From an uncultured Collinsella sp. (GTDB lineage: Bacteria; Actinomycetota; Coriobacteriia; Coriobacteriales; Coriobacteriaceae), in NCBI GenBank assembly GCA_900541205.1, contig UQIV01000006.1, positions 1-64,000 of the forward strand: 64,000 nucleotides of DNA, read 5' to 3'. Numbering within the stretch: the first letter of the stretch is position 1; each line of letters starts with the position of its first letter. Both the position numbers and the translations under genes were made by a program. The notes under the pieces are model-generated. The model was not told the DNA's origin, did no database searches, and saw only the letters and a list, made by a program, of their open reading frames with translations. Positions 1 through 8,676 of this stretch are shown piece by piece.

Positions 1-48
1 GCGCCTTTAGACGCGAGCCCGGGGCCCGTGGGTTATACCCTAAGAGCA

Positions 49-71
49 AACCACCCTTTTTAAGGGTGGTT
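49..71. terminator. Hairpin at left edge
   Basis: A perfect 10-bp inverted repeat (AACCACCCTT / AAGGGTGGTT) with a three-base loop. It sits downstream of the minus-strand surface-protein gene. No long T tract follows on either side, so its strength as an intrinsic terminator is uncertain. Confidence 0.6.
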
Positions 72-97
72 CTGATTCAGCTTTTGCAGCCTTGCCC

Positions 98-143
98 TTA
101 CGCTACGAAGAAGTAGACGAGGAAGGCAAGGGCCGCGATCCAC
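98..143 (-). pseudogene. Orphan 3' tail of a purine permease gene
   Basis: Bases 99-143 match bases 2161-2205 at 43 of 45 positions, 29 of them consecutive. On the minus strand the segment still encodes the last 14 codons (ending FLVYFFVA) and a stop codon of the NCS2 permease that lies intact 2 kb away. No other permease sequence is visible here. The surface-protein gene therefore sits between the real permease end and this duplicate tail. The likely history is insertion of the surface gene with duplication of the target, or deletion from a tandem permease pair. The stop codons differ (TAA here, TAG in the intact gene). Confidence 0.75.
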
Positions 144-164
144 CCGTCCCGTGCGAAAAAGTGT

Positions 165-1952
165 CTATGAGCGCTTGCGGCTCACCACGGCGCCTGCGGC
201 GATGGCGGCTGTTCCCGCAAGGGCGGCTGCCACGATGGCTGCGCTCGAGGCGTCGCCGGTTGCCACAAGCTTGCCGGTGGTCTTGGCTCCCGTGGCTGCA
301 ACTGCAACGGTCTTGATCGTCTTTGTGCCCTCGGACTTGGAACCCTTGGGCTTGGTCTCGCCGGGCTTCTCCTCGGGCTTGGTCTCCTCGGACGGTGCGA
401 TGACCGTGCTCTTGGCAACAGCTTCGTTATAGGGGGAGTCGACTACGGCATTGCCCGTGCCGATGGTTTGGCCTGCCTCGTACATGATGCCTTCACTGAG
501 CTCTTCTTTGTTGCGATAGCCAATGACCTTGCCGCCTTCAGGCGTCAGGATGGTGGAGCCTTCGATTTCGATGGTGCCGATTGCCTTGCCGTCCGCGCTC
601 ATGGCAAGGGCGAAGATCGCTGCCGTGTCTCCCTCGGCCGTGACCTTACTGCGGACGATGGAGATGGTCGCGGGCATAATGCCCTCGCTGGTCTGAGCAA
701 AGACGCCGATGTTCACGCCCCTGCGCTCAGGGGTGATCTCGCCATCCTGGTCTGTACTGTAGCAGTCGGGGCCATCGCCACCGGTCTCGACATAGCGGGC
801 TATAGCCTTAACAACGGAGTCGCTGATGTAGATGTGACCGCCAGCGACGTTTGGCTGGTGGTTTCTGGTAGAGATTGCAACCGAGAATTTGCCTTCCGCG
901 AACGCGTCCACGATGGAACCATTCTTGATGACGATGTCGTCCCCGTCAGTGATGAGGGCGATGGCCTGGCCGCCGCTCGCGCTTGTGCGGACCGTCACGG
1001 TCGCGTGATCGAGCGTAACGCCCTTGTAGGCATAGACACCATATTCAACATCGCTTGCGTCAAGGGAGGCGTTCGTGACCGCGAGACTGCCCTCAGTGTC
1101 GACGGCAAGATCTCCCTCGGAGTTCGCCTTGACCTGGCTGCCGCCCGAGATGTTGATGCCGTCTTTAGCCCAAATCGCCGCTTCTTCTATCGAGCTTGCT
1201 TCTACCTTGCCACCGCCTTTGATGATGAGGTCACTGCCCGCGGCGACGCCGTAACCTTCGCTTCCTTTAGCGATCACTGTGCCAGAGGAATCGATGGTGG
1301 TCTTGCCCTTGGATTGGATGCCTTCGGTACCGCCCGTTGCATTCACGGTGCCCGAGCCCGTGATAGAAAGATTGCCCTTTGCCTCAATTCCGTCGGAAGT
1401 AGTGCTTGTGGTGTTCACAGTGCCTGGGCCAGAAATGGAGAGGTCGCCTGTGGATTTAATTGCATCGGCCTCGGCTGTCACATTGAGCTCATCCGTGCTA
1501 TTCGAGCTCGTTATGTTCAACTCCGCTTTCTGGTTAGTGCCATCCTGCGCTTTGATGGCGGCTCCGGTGTAATCGGGCTCGGTTTTCACGGTGTTCTTGC
1601 CCTCGTACGTAATGTTGAGCTTGCCTGCAGCATTGATTGCGCCGCCGTCATAGCCGTTGAGCTTCATATCGTCGGCACCGTCCCAGCTCCAGGTGCCGGC
1701 GGCGTCTCCCGCGGGCCCCGCGGCCGCTTCGTGGCGGACGCCGCCGACGTCCATCCACTCGGCCGCGAGCGAGACGCTCGGCATGAGCAGCGAGCTCACC
1801 GTAAGCGCGCATACGTCGCCTACAACGATGCGGCGTGTCACGCGGCGCCAGCTTCCGTGTGCGAGCAGCGTGCGACGGCGCACGTCGGGCTCGACAAAAT
1901 GGGCTCCAGAGGTTTTGTCATTGCGCTTGGGGGTCGTGAACAAGGCGGCCAT
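165..1952 (-). CDS. Secreted surface protein with repetitive beta-helix-like body and LPXTG-like tail
   Basis: A predicted cell-surface protein of 595 residues. The start at 1952 is chosen because GGGAG lies a few bases upstream; in-frame codons further upstream have weaker sites. A basic N-terminus (PKRN, RRRT, RRVTRR) precedes a hydrophobic stretch ending SVSLAAEW, consistent with a long signal peptide. The body holds many short repeats of the type LSITGSGTVNA and DGIEAKGN, typical of parallel beta-helix or carbohydrate-binding adhesin-like proteins. A Pro/Glu/Lys linker follows, then LVATGD, a hydrophobic segment and the tail SRKRS. That is the layout of a sortase substrate with an altered LPXTG motif. 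No ligand can be named. The gene is flanked by duplicated permease ends, suggesting it was acquired as an insertion. Confidence 0.7.
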   Translation of the reverse strand: MAALFTTPKRNDKTSGAHFVEPDVRRRTLLAHGSWRRVTRRIVVGDVCALTVSSLLMPSVSLAAEWMDVGGVRHEAAAGPAGDAAGTWSWDGADDMKLNGYDGGAINAAGKLNITYEGKNTVKTEPDYTGAAIKAQDGTNQKAELNITSSNSTDELNVTAEADAIKSTGDLSISGPGTVNTTSTTSDGIEAKGNLSITGSGTVNATGGTEGIQSKGKTTIDSSGTVIAKGSEGYGVAAGSDLIIKGGGKVEASSIEEAAIWAKDGINISGGSQVKANSEGDLAVDTEGSLAVTNASLDASDVEYGVYAYKGVTLDHATVTVRTSASGGQAIALITDGDDIVIKNGSIVDAFAEGKFSVAISTRNHQPNVAGGHIYISDSVVKAIARYVETGGDGPDCYSTDQDGEITPERRGVNIGVFAQTSEGIMPATISIVRSKVTAEGDTAAIFALAMSADGKAIGTIEIEGSTILTPEGGKVIGYRNKEELSEGIMYEAGQTIGTGNAVVDSPYNEAVAKSTVIAPSEETKPEEKPGETKPKGSKSEGTKTIKTVAVAATGAKTTGKLVATGDASSAAIVAAALAGTAAIAAGAVVSRKRS

Positions 1953-2090
1953 GGTTACTCCCATCCTCATAGGGCCTATGCGATTAAGCCCAGCATATCT
2001 GCAGGATGTAGCCGGCGGTCGTGCCGTTTTGAGGGCAAAATGTCCAAAACTTGGGAAGCAAAACATCGCGCGTCCGTGCGTTGCCTGGCT

Positions 2091-2133
2091 TTAAAAGAAA
2101 AGCGCGGAGCCGCTCGATGCGACTCCGCGCTTT
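2091..2133 (-). terminator. Terminator of the purine permease gene
   Basis: An 11-bp GC-rich stem (AAAGCGCGGAG / CTCCGCGCTTT, 2098-2109 with 2123-2133). Read on the minus strand it is followed by a T-rich run, as expected for an intrinsic terminator just after the permease stop codon. Confidence 0.85.
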
Positions 2134-2159
2134 GGTGTTCTGCTTTGGCAGCTTTGCCG

Positions 2160-3470
2160 CTACGCTACGAAGAAGTAGACGAGGAAGGCGAGGGCTGCGA
2201 TCCACATGAGCGGCTTGATCTTGGAAGCTTCGCCCTTAAAGAGCGCGACGACCACGTAGGCGATAAAGCCCAGGCCAATGCCGGCAGAGATGGAGTAGGT
2301 GAAGGGCACGCCGGCGACAATCATGAACGCCGGGAAACCCTGCGACACGTCGGACCAGTCGATCTCGGAAGCCTCGCTCATCATGAGGTAGCCGACGTAG
2401 ACCAGAGCACCGCAGGTGGCGGCGCTGGAAACGATGGTGACGATGGGGGAGAAGAACGCGGCGAGAATGAACAGCACGCCGGTGGTGACGGAGGTGAGGC
2501 CCGTGCGGCCACCGTCGGCAGCGCCAGAGGTGGACTCGACGAAGGTGGTGATGGAGGAGACGCCCATGAAACCGCCCACAGCAGCGGCGGCGGAGTCGAC
2601 GATCAGGATCTCCTTGATATTCTCGACGTTGCCGTCGTCGGTGAGGAACTCGCCCTGCTTGGCCACGGCCATCGCGGTGCCCATGGTGTCGAAGAAGTCA
2701 CTCATGAGCAGCGAGAACGAGATGACGAGGAGCGCGGGGTCGGTAAGGACCTTGACGATGGCGGGCACGCCGCCGGCGTCGGCGATGGGGCCACCGATGC
2801 TCGAGAAGTCGAGCGGGGCGATGATACCGGTCGGAGCCTGGGTCACACCTAGGGGGATACCGGCGATGACGGCGACGACGATGCCGATGAGCAGCGAGCC
2901 GGGGACGTTGCGGCAGGCGAGGGCGACCGTCACCAGGATGGAGATGATGCCGACGATGAAGGTGGGGGAGGTGATGTCGCCCAGACCGACGAGTGTACCG
3001 GCGCCAGCGGTGATAATGCCGGCATCGCACAGGCCAATCATGGCGATGAACAGGCCCAGACCCACCGAGATGGCGTGACGCAGGACAACCGGGATGGCGT
3101 CCATGATGGCCTCGCGCAGGCCACAAAGCACGAGCAGCAAGATGACGACGCCCTCAAGGAAGATGACGCTCATGGCCACGTGCCAGTCACCGCCGCAGAC
3201 GGTGGTGGTGATTCCGGCGATCATCGCGTTGACGCCTAAGCCCGACGCGCAGGCGAGCGGGCGGTTGGCGAAGATGCCCATGCAGATGGTCATGATGCCG
3301 GCGCCCAGGCAGGTGGCGCAGGCGAGCGCTCCCGCATCGATGCCAGCGCCCGAGAGCACCGCGGGGTTGACGGCGATGATGTAGGCCATCGCCAGGAATG
3401 TTGTCAGTCCAGCGCGAAGTTCGGTCCCGATTGTGGACTTGCGCTCACTGACGTGAAATAGTTCGTCCAT
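2160..3470 (-). CDS. NCS2-family purine permease (AzgA/PbuG type)
   Basis: An integral membrane transporter, probably importing hypoxanthine, guanine or adenine by proton symport. The 436 residues form about a dozen hydrophobic segments. The N-terminal run TTFLAMAYIIAVNP, the segment ANRPLACASGLGVNA and the later FFDTMGTAMAVAKQ and SSITTFVESTSG are signatures of the AzgA-like branch of the nucleobase-cation symporter-2 superfamily. The start at 3470 is preceded by GGAAAGG; a longer frame to 3527 lacks such a site. The gene has its own terminator and faces away from the deformylase-like gene. I see no purine riboswitch in the leader. Substrate choice within the purines cannot be decided from sequence. 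Confidence 0.88.
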   Translation of the reverse strand: MDELFHVSERKSTIGTELRAGLTTFLAMAYIIAVNPAVLSGAGIDAGALACATCLGAGIMTICMGIFANRPLACASGLGVNAMIAGITTTVCGGDWHVAMSVIFLEGVVILLLVLCGLREAIMDAIPVVLRHAISVGLGLFIAMIGLCDAGIITAGAGTLVGLGDITSPTFIVGIISILVTVALACRNVPGSLLIGIVVAVIAGIPLGVTQAPTGIIAPLDFSSIGGPIADAGGVPAIVKVLTDPALLVISFSLLMSDFFDTMGTAMAVAKQGEFLTDDGNVENIKEILIVDSAAAAVGGFMGVSSITTFVESTSGAADGGRTGLTSVTTGVLFILAAFFSPIVTIVSSAATCGALVYVGYLMMSEASEIDWSDVSQGFPAFMIVAGVPFTYSISAGIGLGFIAYVVVALFKGEASKIKPLMWIAALAFLVYFFVA

Positions 3471-3663
3471 GCATACCCTTTCCTTGTTCGGCCCCGAGTT
3501 TAGGCCGATTGACACGAACTCACCCACTATAGCCCCTTTACGACGCTGTTGTTCCTCGCATGTTGATGTTCGGCGCTTTGTAGCAGACGGACGGTATTTT
3601 TCGCATGAAAATGTGTGGGTACCGTATACTTAAGCGGTTACAACGACCCCTATGGAGGAACGT

Positions 3664-4083
3664 ATGATTAAAGAGCTTTGCCACGACGAGGCTATCCTGT
3701 CCCAGCGTTGCGAGGTTGCGACCGTCGAGGACGAGTCGGTCGCACAGGACCTGATCGATACCATCAAGTCGCTCGACGATGCCGGCTGCCTTGCCGCCAA
3801 CCAGATTGGCGTCACCAAGAAGGTTTGCGTCTATCTGGACGACGCCGGCGAGCCCCACGTGCTCTACAACCCCCGTCTGGTGTTTGGCCTGGGTGCCAGC
3901 AAGATGGAGGAGAGCTGCCTGACGCACGAGGAGGTCACCAAGTCCACGCGCTACATCAAGTGCAAGGTTGCCTTTGACCAGATCGTCGACGGCAAGATGA
4001 AGGAGTGCCGCCGCGACTACGCGGGCTTTGAGGCACAGATGATCCAGCATATGATCGATCACTGTCTTGGAAAGTTGGTCTAA
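3664..4083 (+). CDS. Degenerate peptide deformylase-like protein
   Basis: A 139-residue member of the peptide deformylase fold. The start at 3664 follows GGAGG. The three family motifs are recognisable: CLAANQIG (residues 42-49), ESCLT (84-88, normally EGCLS) and QHMIDH (128-133, normally QHEIDH). Metal ligands Cys85, His129 and His133 are kept, but the catalytic glutamate is Met130; the codon reads ATG in an otherwise intact frame. In known enzymes that glutamate is required for hydrolysis, so this protein is probably inactive as a deformylase or has a new role such as binding formyl-Met peptides. A second short deformylase with all motifs intact lies at 17609-18019. The gene stands alone, with its own terminator. 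Confidence 0.8.
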   Translation: MIKELCHDEAILSQRCEVATVEDESVAQDLIDTIKSLDDAGCLAANQIGVTKKVCVYLDDAGEPHVLYNPRLVFGLGASKMEESCLTHEEVTKSTRYIKCKVAFDQIVDGKMKECRRDYAGFEAQMIQHMIDHCLGKLV

Positions 4084-4115
4084 GGGGACCAAAGCACCGC
4101 ACGTCGTCTCTTTTG

Positions 4116-4151
4116 GCCCGGGCATGACATTGTTGTCATGTCCGGGCTTTT
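4116..4151 (+). terminator. Terminator after the deformylase-like gene
   Basis: The stem GCCCGGGCATGACA pairs with TGTCATGTCCGGGC (one G-T pair) and is followed by a short T run. Confidence 0.8.
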
Positions 4152-4214
4152 ATGTTTAGCGCCTTTTTGTTTGGAGACAATGAAATTAGCAAGAACGTAA
4201 AGCTAGGAGGCGCT

Positions 4215-5180
4215 ATGTGTACGAGTATTCGATTTACCGATAATTCTGGCCACATGTATCTGGGCCGCAATCTCGACTGGAGCTTTGACTACGGCCAACA
4301 GGTTCGCGTGATGCCGCGCGGGTTTCACATTCCGTATTCGTTTATCGACGACGCGACAGCGGTGCACGCGGTGATCGGTATGTGCATCGATTACAAGAAC
4401 TATCCCATGTTTTTCGATTGCGGTAACGATGCGGGTCTGGCTGTGGCGGGGCTCAACTTTCCCGGCTATGCCGAGTATGCCGAGGGCCCTGTCGACGGCA
4501 AGACCAATATCGCGGCCTATGAGTTCCCCCTGTGGGTGGCAGCGACGTTCTCGACGGTCGATGAGGTCGAGGCCGCGCTGCGCGACACGGTGATTGTCGC
4601 CAAATCTGCCGGAGAGGGGCTGGGCGTGTCGCTGCTCCATTGGATTATCGGCGACAGCCAGCGCAGCATCGTGGTCGAGATGATGGCTGACGGCCTGCAT
4701 GTATACGACGATCCGGTCGACACCCTTGCCAACCAGCCGACCTTCCCGTGGCACATGGAAAACCTGCGCACCTATATCACCGCCACAAGCGATTTTCCGC
4801 AGACGGCGACATGGCGTGGCGCCGAGCTCAAGCCCTATGGAGCCGGTGCCGGCATGCGCGGCATTCCGGGCGATTGCTATTCGCCGAGCCGTTTTGTAAA
4901 GGCGGCGTACCTCAATGCCAATTACCCGCAAAAGGAGAGCGAGACCGAAAACGTCGTTCGCATGTTCCGCTCGCTCGAGGGCGTGGTGATGATCGAGGGA
5001 GCGTCCAGGATGGGCGATGGCAAGTTCGAGAAGACTATCTACACCGGATGCTTTAGCGCGCGCACGGGCAATTATTACTACGCGATGTATGGGGATCCGT
5101 CGATTCGCTACGTGAGCCTGATGGATGCCGAGGGCGCGGGCCCCGATAAGCTCGTGACTCCCGAGCCGCGTCGCTCGTAG
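4215..5180 (+). CDS. bsh: Choloylglycine hydrolase family, bile salt hydrolase
   Basis: Hydrolyses the amide bond of glycine- or taurine-conjugated bile acids in the cytoplasm. The 321-residue length fits the family. The start at 4215 is preceded by AGGAGG and places the catalytic nucleophile at Cys2 after removal of Met1. Other family residues are in place: Arg18 and Asp21 in GRNLDW, Asn in GLNFPG, and the SPSRFVKAAYLN block with its arginine after GIPGD. There is no signal peptide, as usual for these N-terminal nucleophile enzymes. The loop before GIPGD reads YGAGAG, a G-x-G type; such loops have been linked to conjugate preference. The gene is monocistronic, with its own terminator. Penicillin V acylase is the main alternative, but the motifs favour bile salt hydrolase. 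Confidence 0.9.
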   Translation: MCTSIRFTDNSGHMYLGRNLDWSFDYGQQVRVMPRGFHIPYSFIDDATAVHAVIGMCIDYKNYPMFFDCGNDAGLAVAGLNFPGYAEYAEGPVDGKTNIAAYEFPLWVAATFSTVDEVEAALRDTVIVAKSAGEGLGVSLLHWIIGDSQRSIVVEMMADGLHVYDDPVDTLANQPTFPWHMENLRTYITATSDFPQTATWRGAELKPYGAGAGMRGIPGDCYSPSRFVKAAYLNANYPQKESETENVVRMFRSLEGVVMIEGASRMGDGKFEKTIYTGCFSARTGNYYYAMYGDPSIRYVSLMDAEGAGPDKLVTPEPRRS

Positions 5181-5203
5181 CCGATAGCTTTACTGCAATG
5201 CAA

Positions 5204-5250
5204 AGCGGCCCTGCATCTCCCGTGAGGTGCAGGGCCGCTATCGTTGATTT
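5204..5250. terminator. Shared terminator between bsh and kup
   Basis: A 16-bp stem, AGCGGCCCTGCATCTC with GAGGTGCAGGGCCGCT (one G-T pair) and a four-base loop. It lies between two convergent genes and can serve both. Confidence 0.85.
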
Positions 5251-5259
5251 ATGACGTCG

Positions 5260-7488
5260 CTAGAAGCTGGCGTCGTTGAACTGGGTGCTCTCGAGTCCGT
5301 CGAGTTGCTGTTCGGGCGTATCGGCGACGCTCTCGAGCAGCTCGGTGGGATCGACGTTCATGCTCTTGCCGGCCTCGTTGCCGTTGACCAAGTCGTCCGA
5401 GAAGATGTCGACCTCCATTTCCTCGGCCTCTTCGATCTGAACCTCGAGCGGCACCTGGGTGCGCACGAGCTTAACGGCCGGGCGCATGCGGGCAAACAGC
5501 GGCACGTACTCGATGATGATGGCCGAGTTCTCGAGACCGTACCAGCGTGCCGGGCTTCCGCAGGCGCGGCGGACGGCGTACTTGATGGCCATCACGCGGT
5601 GGTCGTTGCGGTTGATGTCCGTTTCGGGGGCAAGCATCTTGCGCAGCATGCAAAAACGGAAGTCGCCCACGTTGCCGCGTGTCTCGTAGATGGAATAGGT
5701 GTGGTGCTGCGGCGGTAGCTCGCCCGATGCCATCAGGTCGCCAACAATCTGGCGCAGGTAGGCATTAACGCGCTGGTTGACCTTAAAGCCCAGGTCCAGG
5801 CGCACGCGGAACAAAAAGTCCGTGCCAAAGGTCTCGACGGAATATTCGTGCGTATAGGGCTCATCGGTAACGTGCACGTTGATGAACCAGTATGCCTTGG
5901 CTCGCTTGGGATGCTTGTCCAAGATGGAATAGAGCACGTCGCGGTCGAGTGTGAGCGGATCGGGGCTGTTGGTGAGGAACACCAGATTGTCGGCGAGCAC
6001 GGGGTAGGTCTCGTCGTTGCGCAGGCGGTTGAGCTGATCGATGTACTTGGAGACGGGCAGCAGGATCGTTTGCGTGCGCTCGATGGCGGTACCGCGACGC
6101 CACACGTACATAAGGCCAAACAGCAGCGAGGCCAAGAAGATCATCACATAGCCGCCGTCAAAGAACATAGTGAGGCACGAGGCAAAGAAGCAGAGCTCGA
6201 TGGCGCCAAAAAGCAGGGCGAAGACGCAGGCGCCCAGTCTGTGCTTGAGAATGCCGGCGATATAGCTCGTCAAAAGCGTCGTGGTCATGAGCATGGTCAC
6301 GGTAATGGCGAGGCCATAGGCGCTCTCCATGCGCTCGGAGTTCTGGAACAGCAGCACGATGAAGATGCAGCCGACCCACATGATGTTGTTGACGAGCGGA
6401 ATATAGAGCTGGCCCTTGGTGTCGCTGGGGTAGTGGATGCGCAGATGCGGCATAAGGTTGAGACGCGTGGCCTCGGATACCAGCGAGAACGAGCCGGTGA
6501 TGAGCGCCTGCGAGGCGATGATGGCCGCCACGGCCGAAAGCACGATGGCAAAGGGGCGCAGGGGCTCGGGGAGCATCATATAGAACGGGTTGACGATATC
6601 CATCGCGAGCATCTGGGGGTTGGAGTTATTGGCGAGCAGCCAAGCGCCCTGACCCAGATAGTTAAGGATAAGGGCCGCCTTTACGAACGGCCAGGATGCG
6701 TAAATGTTAGCCTTGCCCACGTGACCCATGTCCGAATAGAGCGCCTCGGCGCCGGTCGTCGACAGGAAGACAAAGCCGAGCACCATGATGCCCGAATGGT
6801 TGATGGGCGAGAACAAGAACATGATGCCGCGGATGGGGTTGAGCGCGCGCAGGATGGACAGGTTGCCGAGCATGTTGAACAGACCGGCGCCAGCCAAGAA
6901 CAGGAACCACAGCGTCATGAGCGGGCCGAACAGCTTGCCGATTGACGAGGTGCCGGCGCGCTGCATGGCAAATAGGCCGCAGATAATGATGATGGTAATA
7001 ATGATGACGTTGGTTTGCTCGTCACCCAATAGCGCGTGGCCCCATTCGATGGTGCGCAGGCCCTCAATGGCTGTAGTGACCGTGACGGCGGGGGTGAGGA
7101 TGCCGTCGGCAAGCAGTGCCGCGCCGCCGATCATGGCGGGGAGAATCAGCCACGGTGCCACCTTGCGTACGAGGCTAAACAGGGCGAAGATGCCGCCCTC
7201 GTTGTGGTTGTCGGCCTTCATGGCGATAACCACGTACTTGACCGTGGTCACGAGCGTCATGGTCCAGATGACGAGCGAAAGCGCTCCTAAGATCATGTCC
7301 TCGCTGACGGTACCGATGCCGCCGTTGTTGGCGACGATTGATTTCATGGTGTACATGGGGCTCGTGCCGATGTCGCCGTATACGACGCCGAGCGTAACGA
7401 GCAGCATGCCAGCGGAGAGGGGAATGGCTCCATGCCCGCCTTGACCACGCTGGTCTTGGGGGCTTGCCTCCAGTTTGTTGTGTGCCAC
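5260..7488 (-). CDS. kup: KUP-family potassium uptake protein
   Basis: A potassium-proton symporter of the cell membrane, 742 residues, with about twelve membrane segments in the first 450 residues and a soluble C-terminal domain. Diagnostic KUP sequences include GVVYGDIGTSPMYT near the N-terminus, DNHNEGGIFALFSL and the block FLSTTGAEALYSDMGHVG. I place the start at the GTG at 7488, since AAGGGAG lies seven bases upstream. The ATG 18 bases earlier has no ribosome-binding site. Two palindromes lie in the leader (7510-7532 and 7589-7612). Many potassium transporters are controlled by cyclic di-AMP, but I could not match the leader to a ydaO-type riboswitch. The final 60 residues are acidic and specific to this protein. 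Confidence 0.92.
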   Translation of the reverse strand: MAHNKLEASPQDQRGQGGHGAIPLSAGMLLVTLGVVYGDIGTSPMYTMKSIVANNGGIGTVSEDMILGALSLVIWTMTLVTTVKYVVIAMKADNHNEGGIFALFSLVRKVAPWLILPAMIGGAALLADGILTPAVTVTTAIEGLRTIEWGHALLGDEQTNVIIITIIIICGLFAMQRAGTSSIGKLFGPLMTLWFLFLAGAGLFNMLGNLSILRALNPIRGIMFLFSPINHSGIMVLGFVFLSTTGAEALYSDMGHVGKANIYASWPFVKAALILNYLGQGAWLLANNSNPQMLAMDIVNPFYMMLPEPLRPFAIVLSAVAAIIASQALITGSFSLVSEATRLNLMPHLRIHYPSDTKGQLYIPLVNNIMWVGCIFIVLLFQNSERMESAYGLAITVTMLMTTTLLTSYIAGILKHRLGACVFALLFGAIELCFFASCLTMFFDGGYVMIFLASLLFGLMYVWRRGTAIERTQTILLPVSKYIDQLNRLRNDETYPVLADNLVFLTNSPDPLTLDRDVLYSILDKHPKRAKAYWFINVHVTDEPYTHEYSVETFGTDFLFRVRLDLGFKVNQRVNAYLRQIVGDLMASGELPPQHHTYSIYETRGNVGDFRFCMLRKMLAPETDINRNDHRVMAIKYAVRRACGSPARWYGLENSAIIIEYVPLFARMRPAVKLVRTQVPLEVQIEEAEEMEVDIFSDDLVNGNEAGKSMNVDPTELLESVADTPEQQLDGLESTQFNDASF

Positions 7489-7509
7489 GAGGACTCCCTT
7501 GGACATCCG

Positions 7510-7532
7510 GTTATCTGTTCTGAGCAGATAAC
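7510..7532. promoter_or_regulatory. Palindrome just upstream of kup start
   Basis: A perfect 8-bp inverted repeat, GTTATCTG / CAGATAAC, with a seven-base spacer, ending 22 bases before the kup GTG. It has no T tract. It could be an operator or a leader hairpin that gates ribosome access. Confidence 0.45.
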
Positions 7533-7588
7533 TTTTATGCCGTCTTTATACATACAAGAGCAGTTTGGCACATCGGGTATTATTAGAC

Positions 7589-7612
7589 AATAATCCTCAG
7601 CTGGGGATTATT
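7589..7612. promoter_or_regulatory. 24-bp palindrome between EamA gene and kup
   Basis: AATAATCC and GGATTATT flank a CAGCTG core, making a near-perfect 24-bp palindrome 100 bases upstream of kup. The T tract expected of a terminator is missing, so it looks more like a protein-binding site. Confidence 0.45.
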
Positions 7613-7646
7613 CATGTATGCAGGTGGCATTTCAAGCTAGGGGCTT

Positions 7647-8558
7647 TTAAGCACGTGCTGTCTGGGCGATGCCAGCTTTGGCGCTTGCGCGTTTGCCGGC
7701 GAGTTCGCAAAAAATCGCGCCGCCGATGATAAGCACGGCGCCCATCAGGCGGACCGGTGTTATGGCTTCGCCCAAAAGGACGGCCGAGAACACGACCGCC
7801 GAAAGCGGCTCGAGGTAGCCGACGACCGCGACGGTCTGGACGGGCAGCTTGGCGACGGCACTAAAGTAGAGCAGGCAACCGATGCCGGTGTTGACGACGC
7901 CGAGCATGACGACGGCGCGCCAATCAATACTGGCGGCGACGCCGGCGGACAGGAATGAGGGAGCGCCCTGCGCGATGAGCGTGAGGACCAGCGCGGTCAC
8001 AAAGGCGGCGCTCACCTGGAGCGTGGAGTTCTCGAGGCCTTCGATGTGTGGCGCACCCTTGCTGGCGATGACCATCAGCGCATAGCAAAATGCCGAGGCG
8101 ATACCGCAGACGATACCCGCAATGGACATATTGCCGCCTAGACCTTGTGCTGCAATGAGAAAAGCACCGCAGGCGACGGCGATAAACCCGGCGATTTTGC
8201 CGCCGGTCAGCTTTTCGCCAAAGATGAGTGGGGAGAGCGCCATGACAATGATGGGGCCACAGTAGTACAGCAGCGAGGATACGCCGACGCCGATCGTCTG
8301 GTAGGCGCGGAACAGAAAAATCCAGCTGGCGCCCAGCGCGGCTCCCGAGAGGAGGAGGGCTGCGGCTTCGCGGGGGCGAGATGGCGCCTGCAACTTATGG
8401 CTTTGGGTGATGGCGAGGATGGTGACAAGCGAGAGCGCGCCCAAAAACGTGCGTAGTAGCACGATATCGGAGCTCGGCAGAGCGATGGCAGCGGCGATGA
8501 TGCCGTTGGAGCCAAACAATAGCAATGCTGCTAAGTACGTAAACAGTCCGTTGTCCAT
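7647..8558 (-). CDS. EamA/DMT-family exporter
   Basis: A ten-helix membrane protein of 303 residues made of two EamA repeats (about residues 5-135 and 150-285). Family features are GSNGIIAAAIALPSS in helix 1 and YLEPLSAVVFSAVLLGE near the end, the last being the hallmark of drug/metabolite transporters. GGAGG precedes the ATG at 8558. It is divergent from a LysR-type regulator 118 bp away, a common arrangement in which the regulator controls the exporter. The substrate is unknown; amino acids or related metabolites are usual for this family. A second EamA protein at 60222-61157 is only distantly similar by eye. Confidence 0.85.
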   Translation of the reverse strand: MDNGLFTYLAALLLFGSNGIIAAAIALPSSDIVLLRTFLGALSLVTILAITQSHKLQAPSRPREAAALLLSGAALGASWIFLFRAYQTIGVGVSSLLYYCGPIIVMALSPLIFGEKLTGGKIAGFIAVACGAFLIAAQGLGGNMSIAGIVCGIASAFCYALMVIASKGAPHIEGLENSTLQVSAAFVTALVLTLIAQGAPSFLSAGVAASIDWRAVVMLGVVNTGIGCLLYFSAVAKLPVQTVAVVGYLEPLSAVVFSAVLLGEAITPVRLMGAVLIIGGAIFCELAGKRASAKAGIAQTARA

Positions 8559-8676
8559 GCGCCTCCGTCCCCTCTATATTCGAGCATGTTCACTATGGGT
8601 GAACTGGCAATAGAAGAAAAGCGAATATAATTCATGGCTAACATGACAAAAATTCATGTAAAGGTGGAGGCGTGTC

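Noticed and set aside
468..2852. A long plus-strand frame crossing the surface and permease genes
   Set aside because: It covers two convincing minus-strand genes and their terminator and has no recognisable domain.
3471..3663. Purine riboswitch before the permease
   Set aside because: The characteristic three-way junction sequences are not present on the minus strand here.
7489..7640. Cyclic di-AMP (ydaO) riboswitch before kup
   Set aside because: The conserved helices and loop sequences of that class were not found by eye, only simple palindromes.
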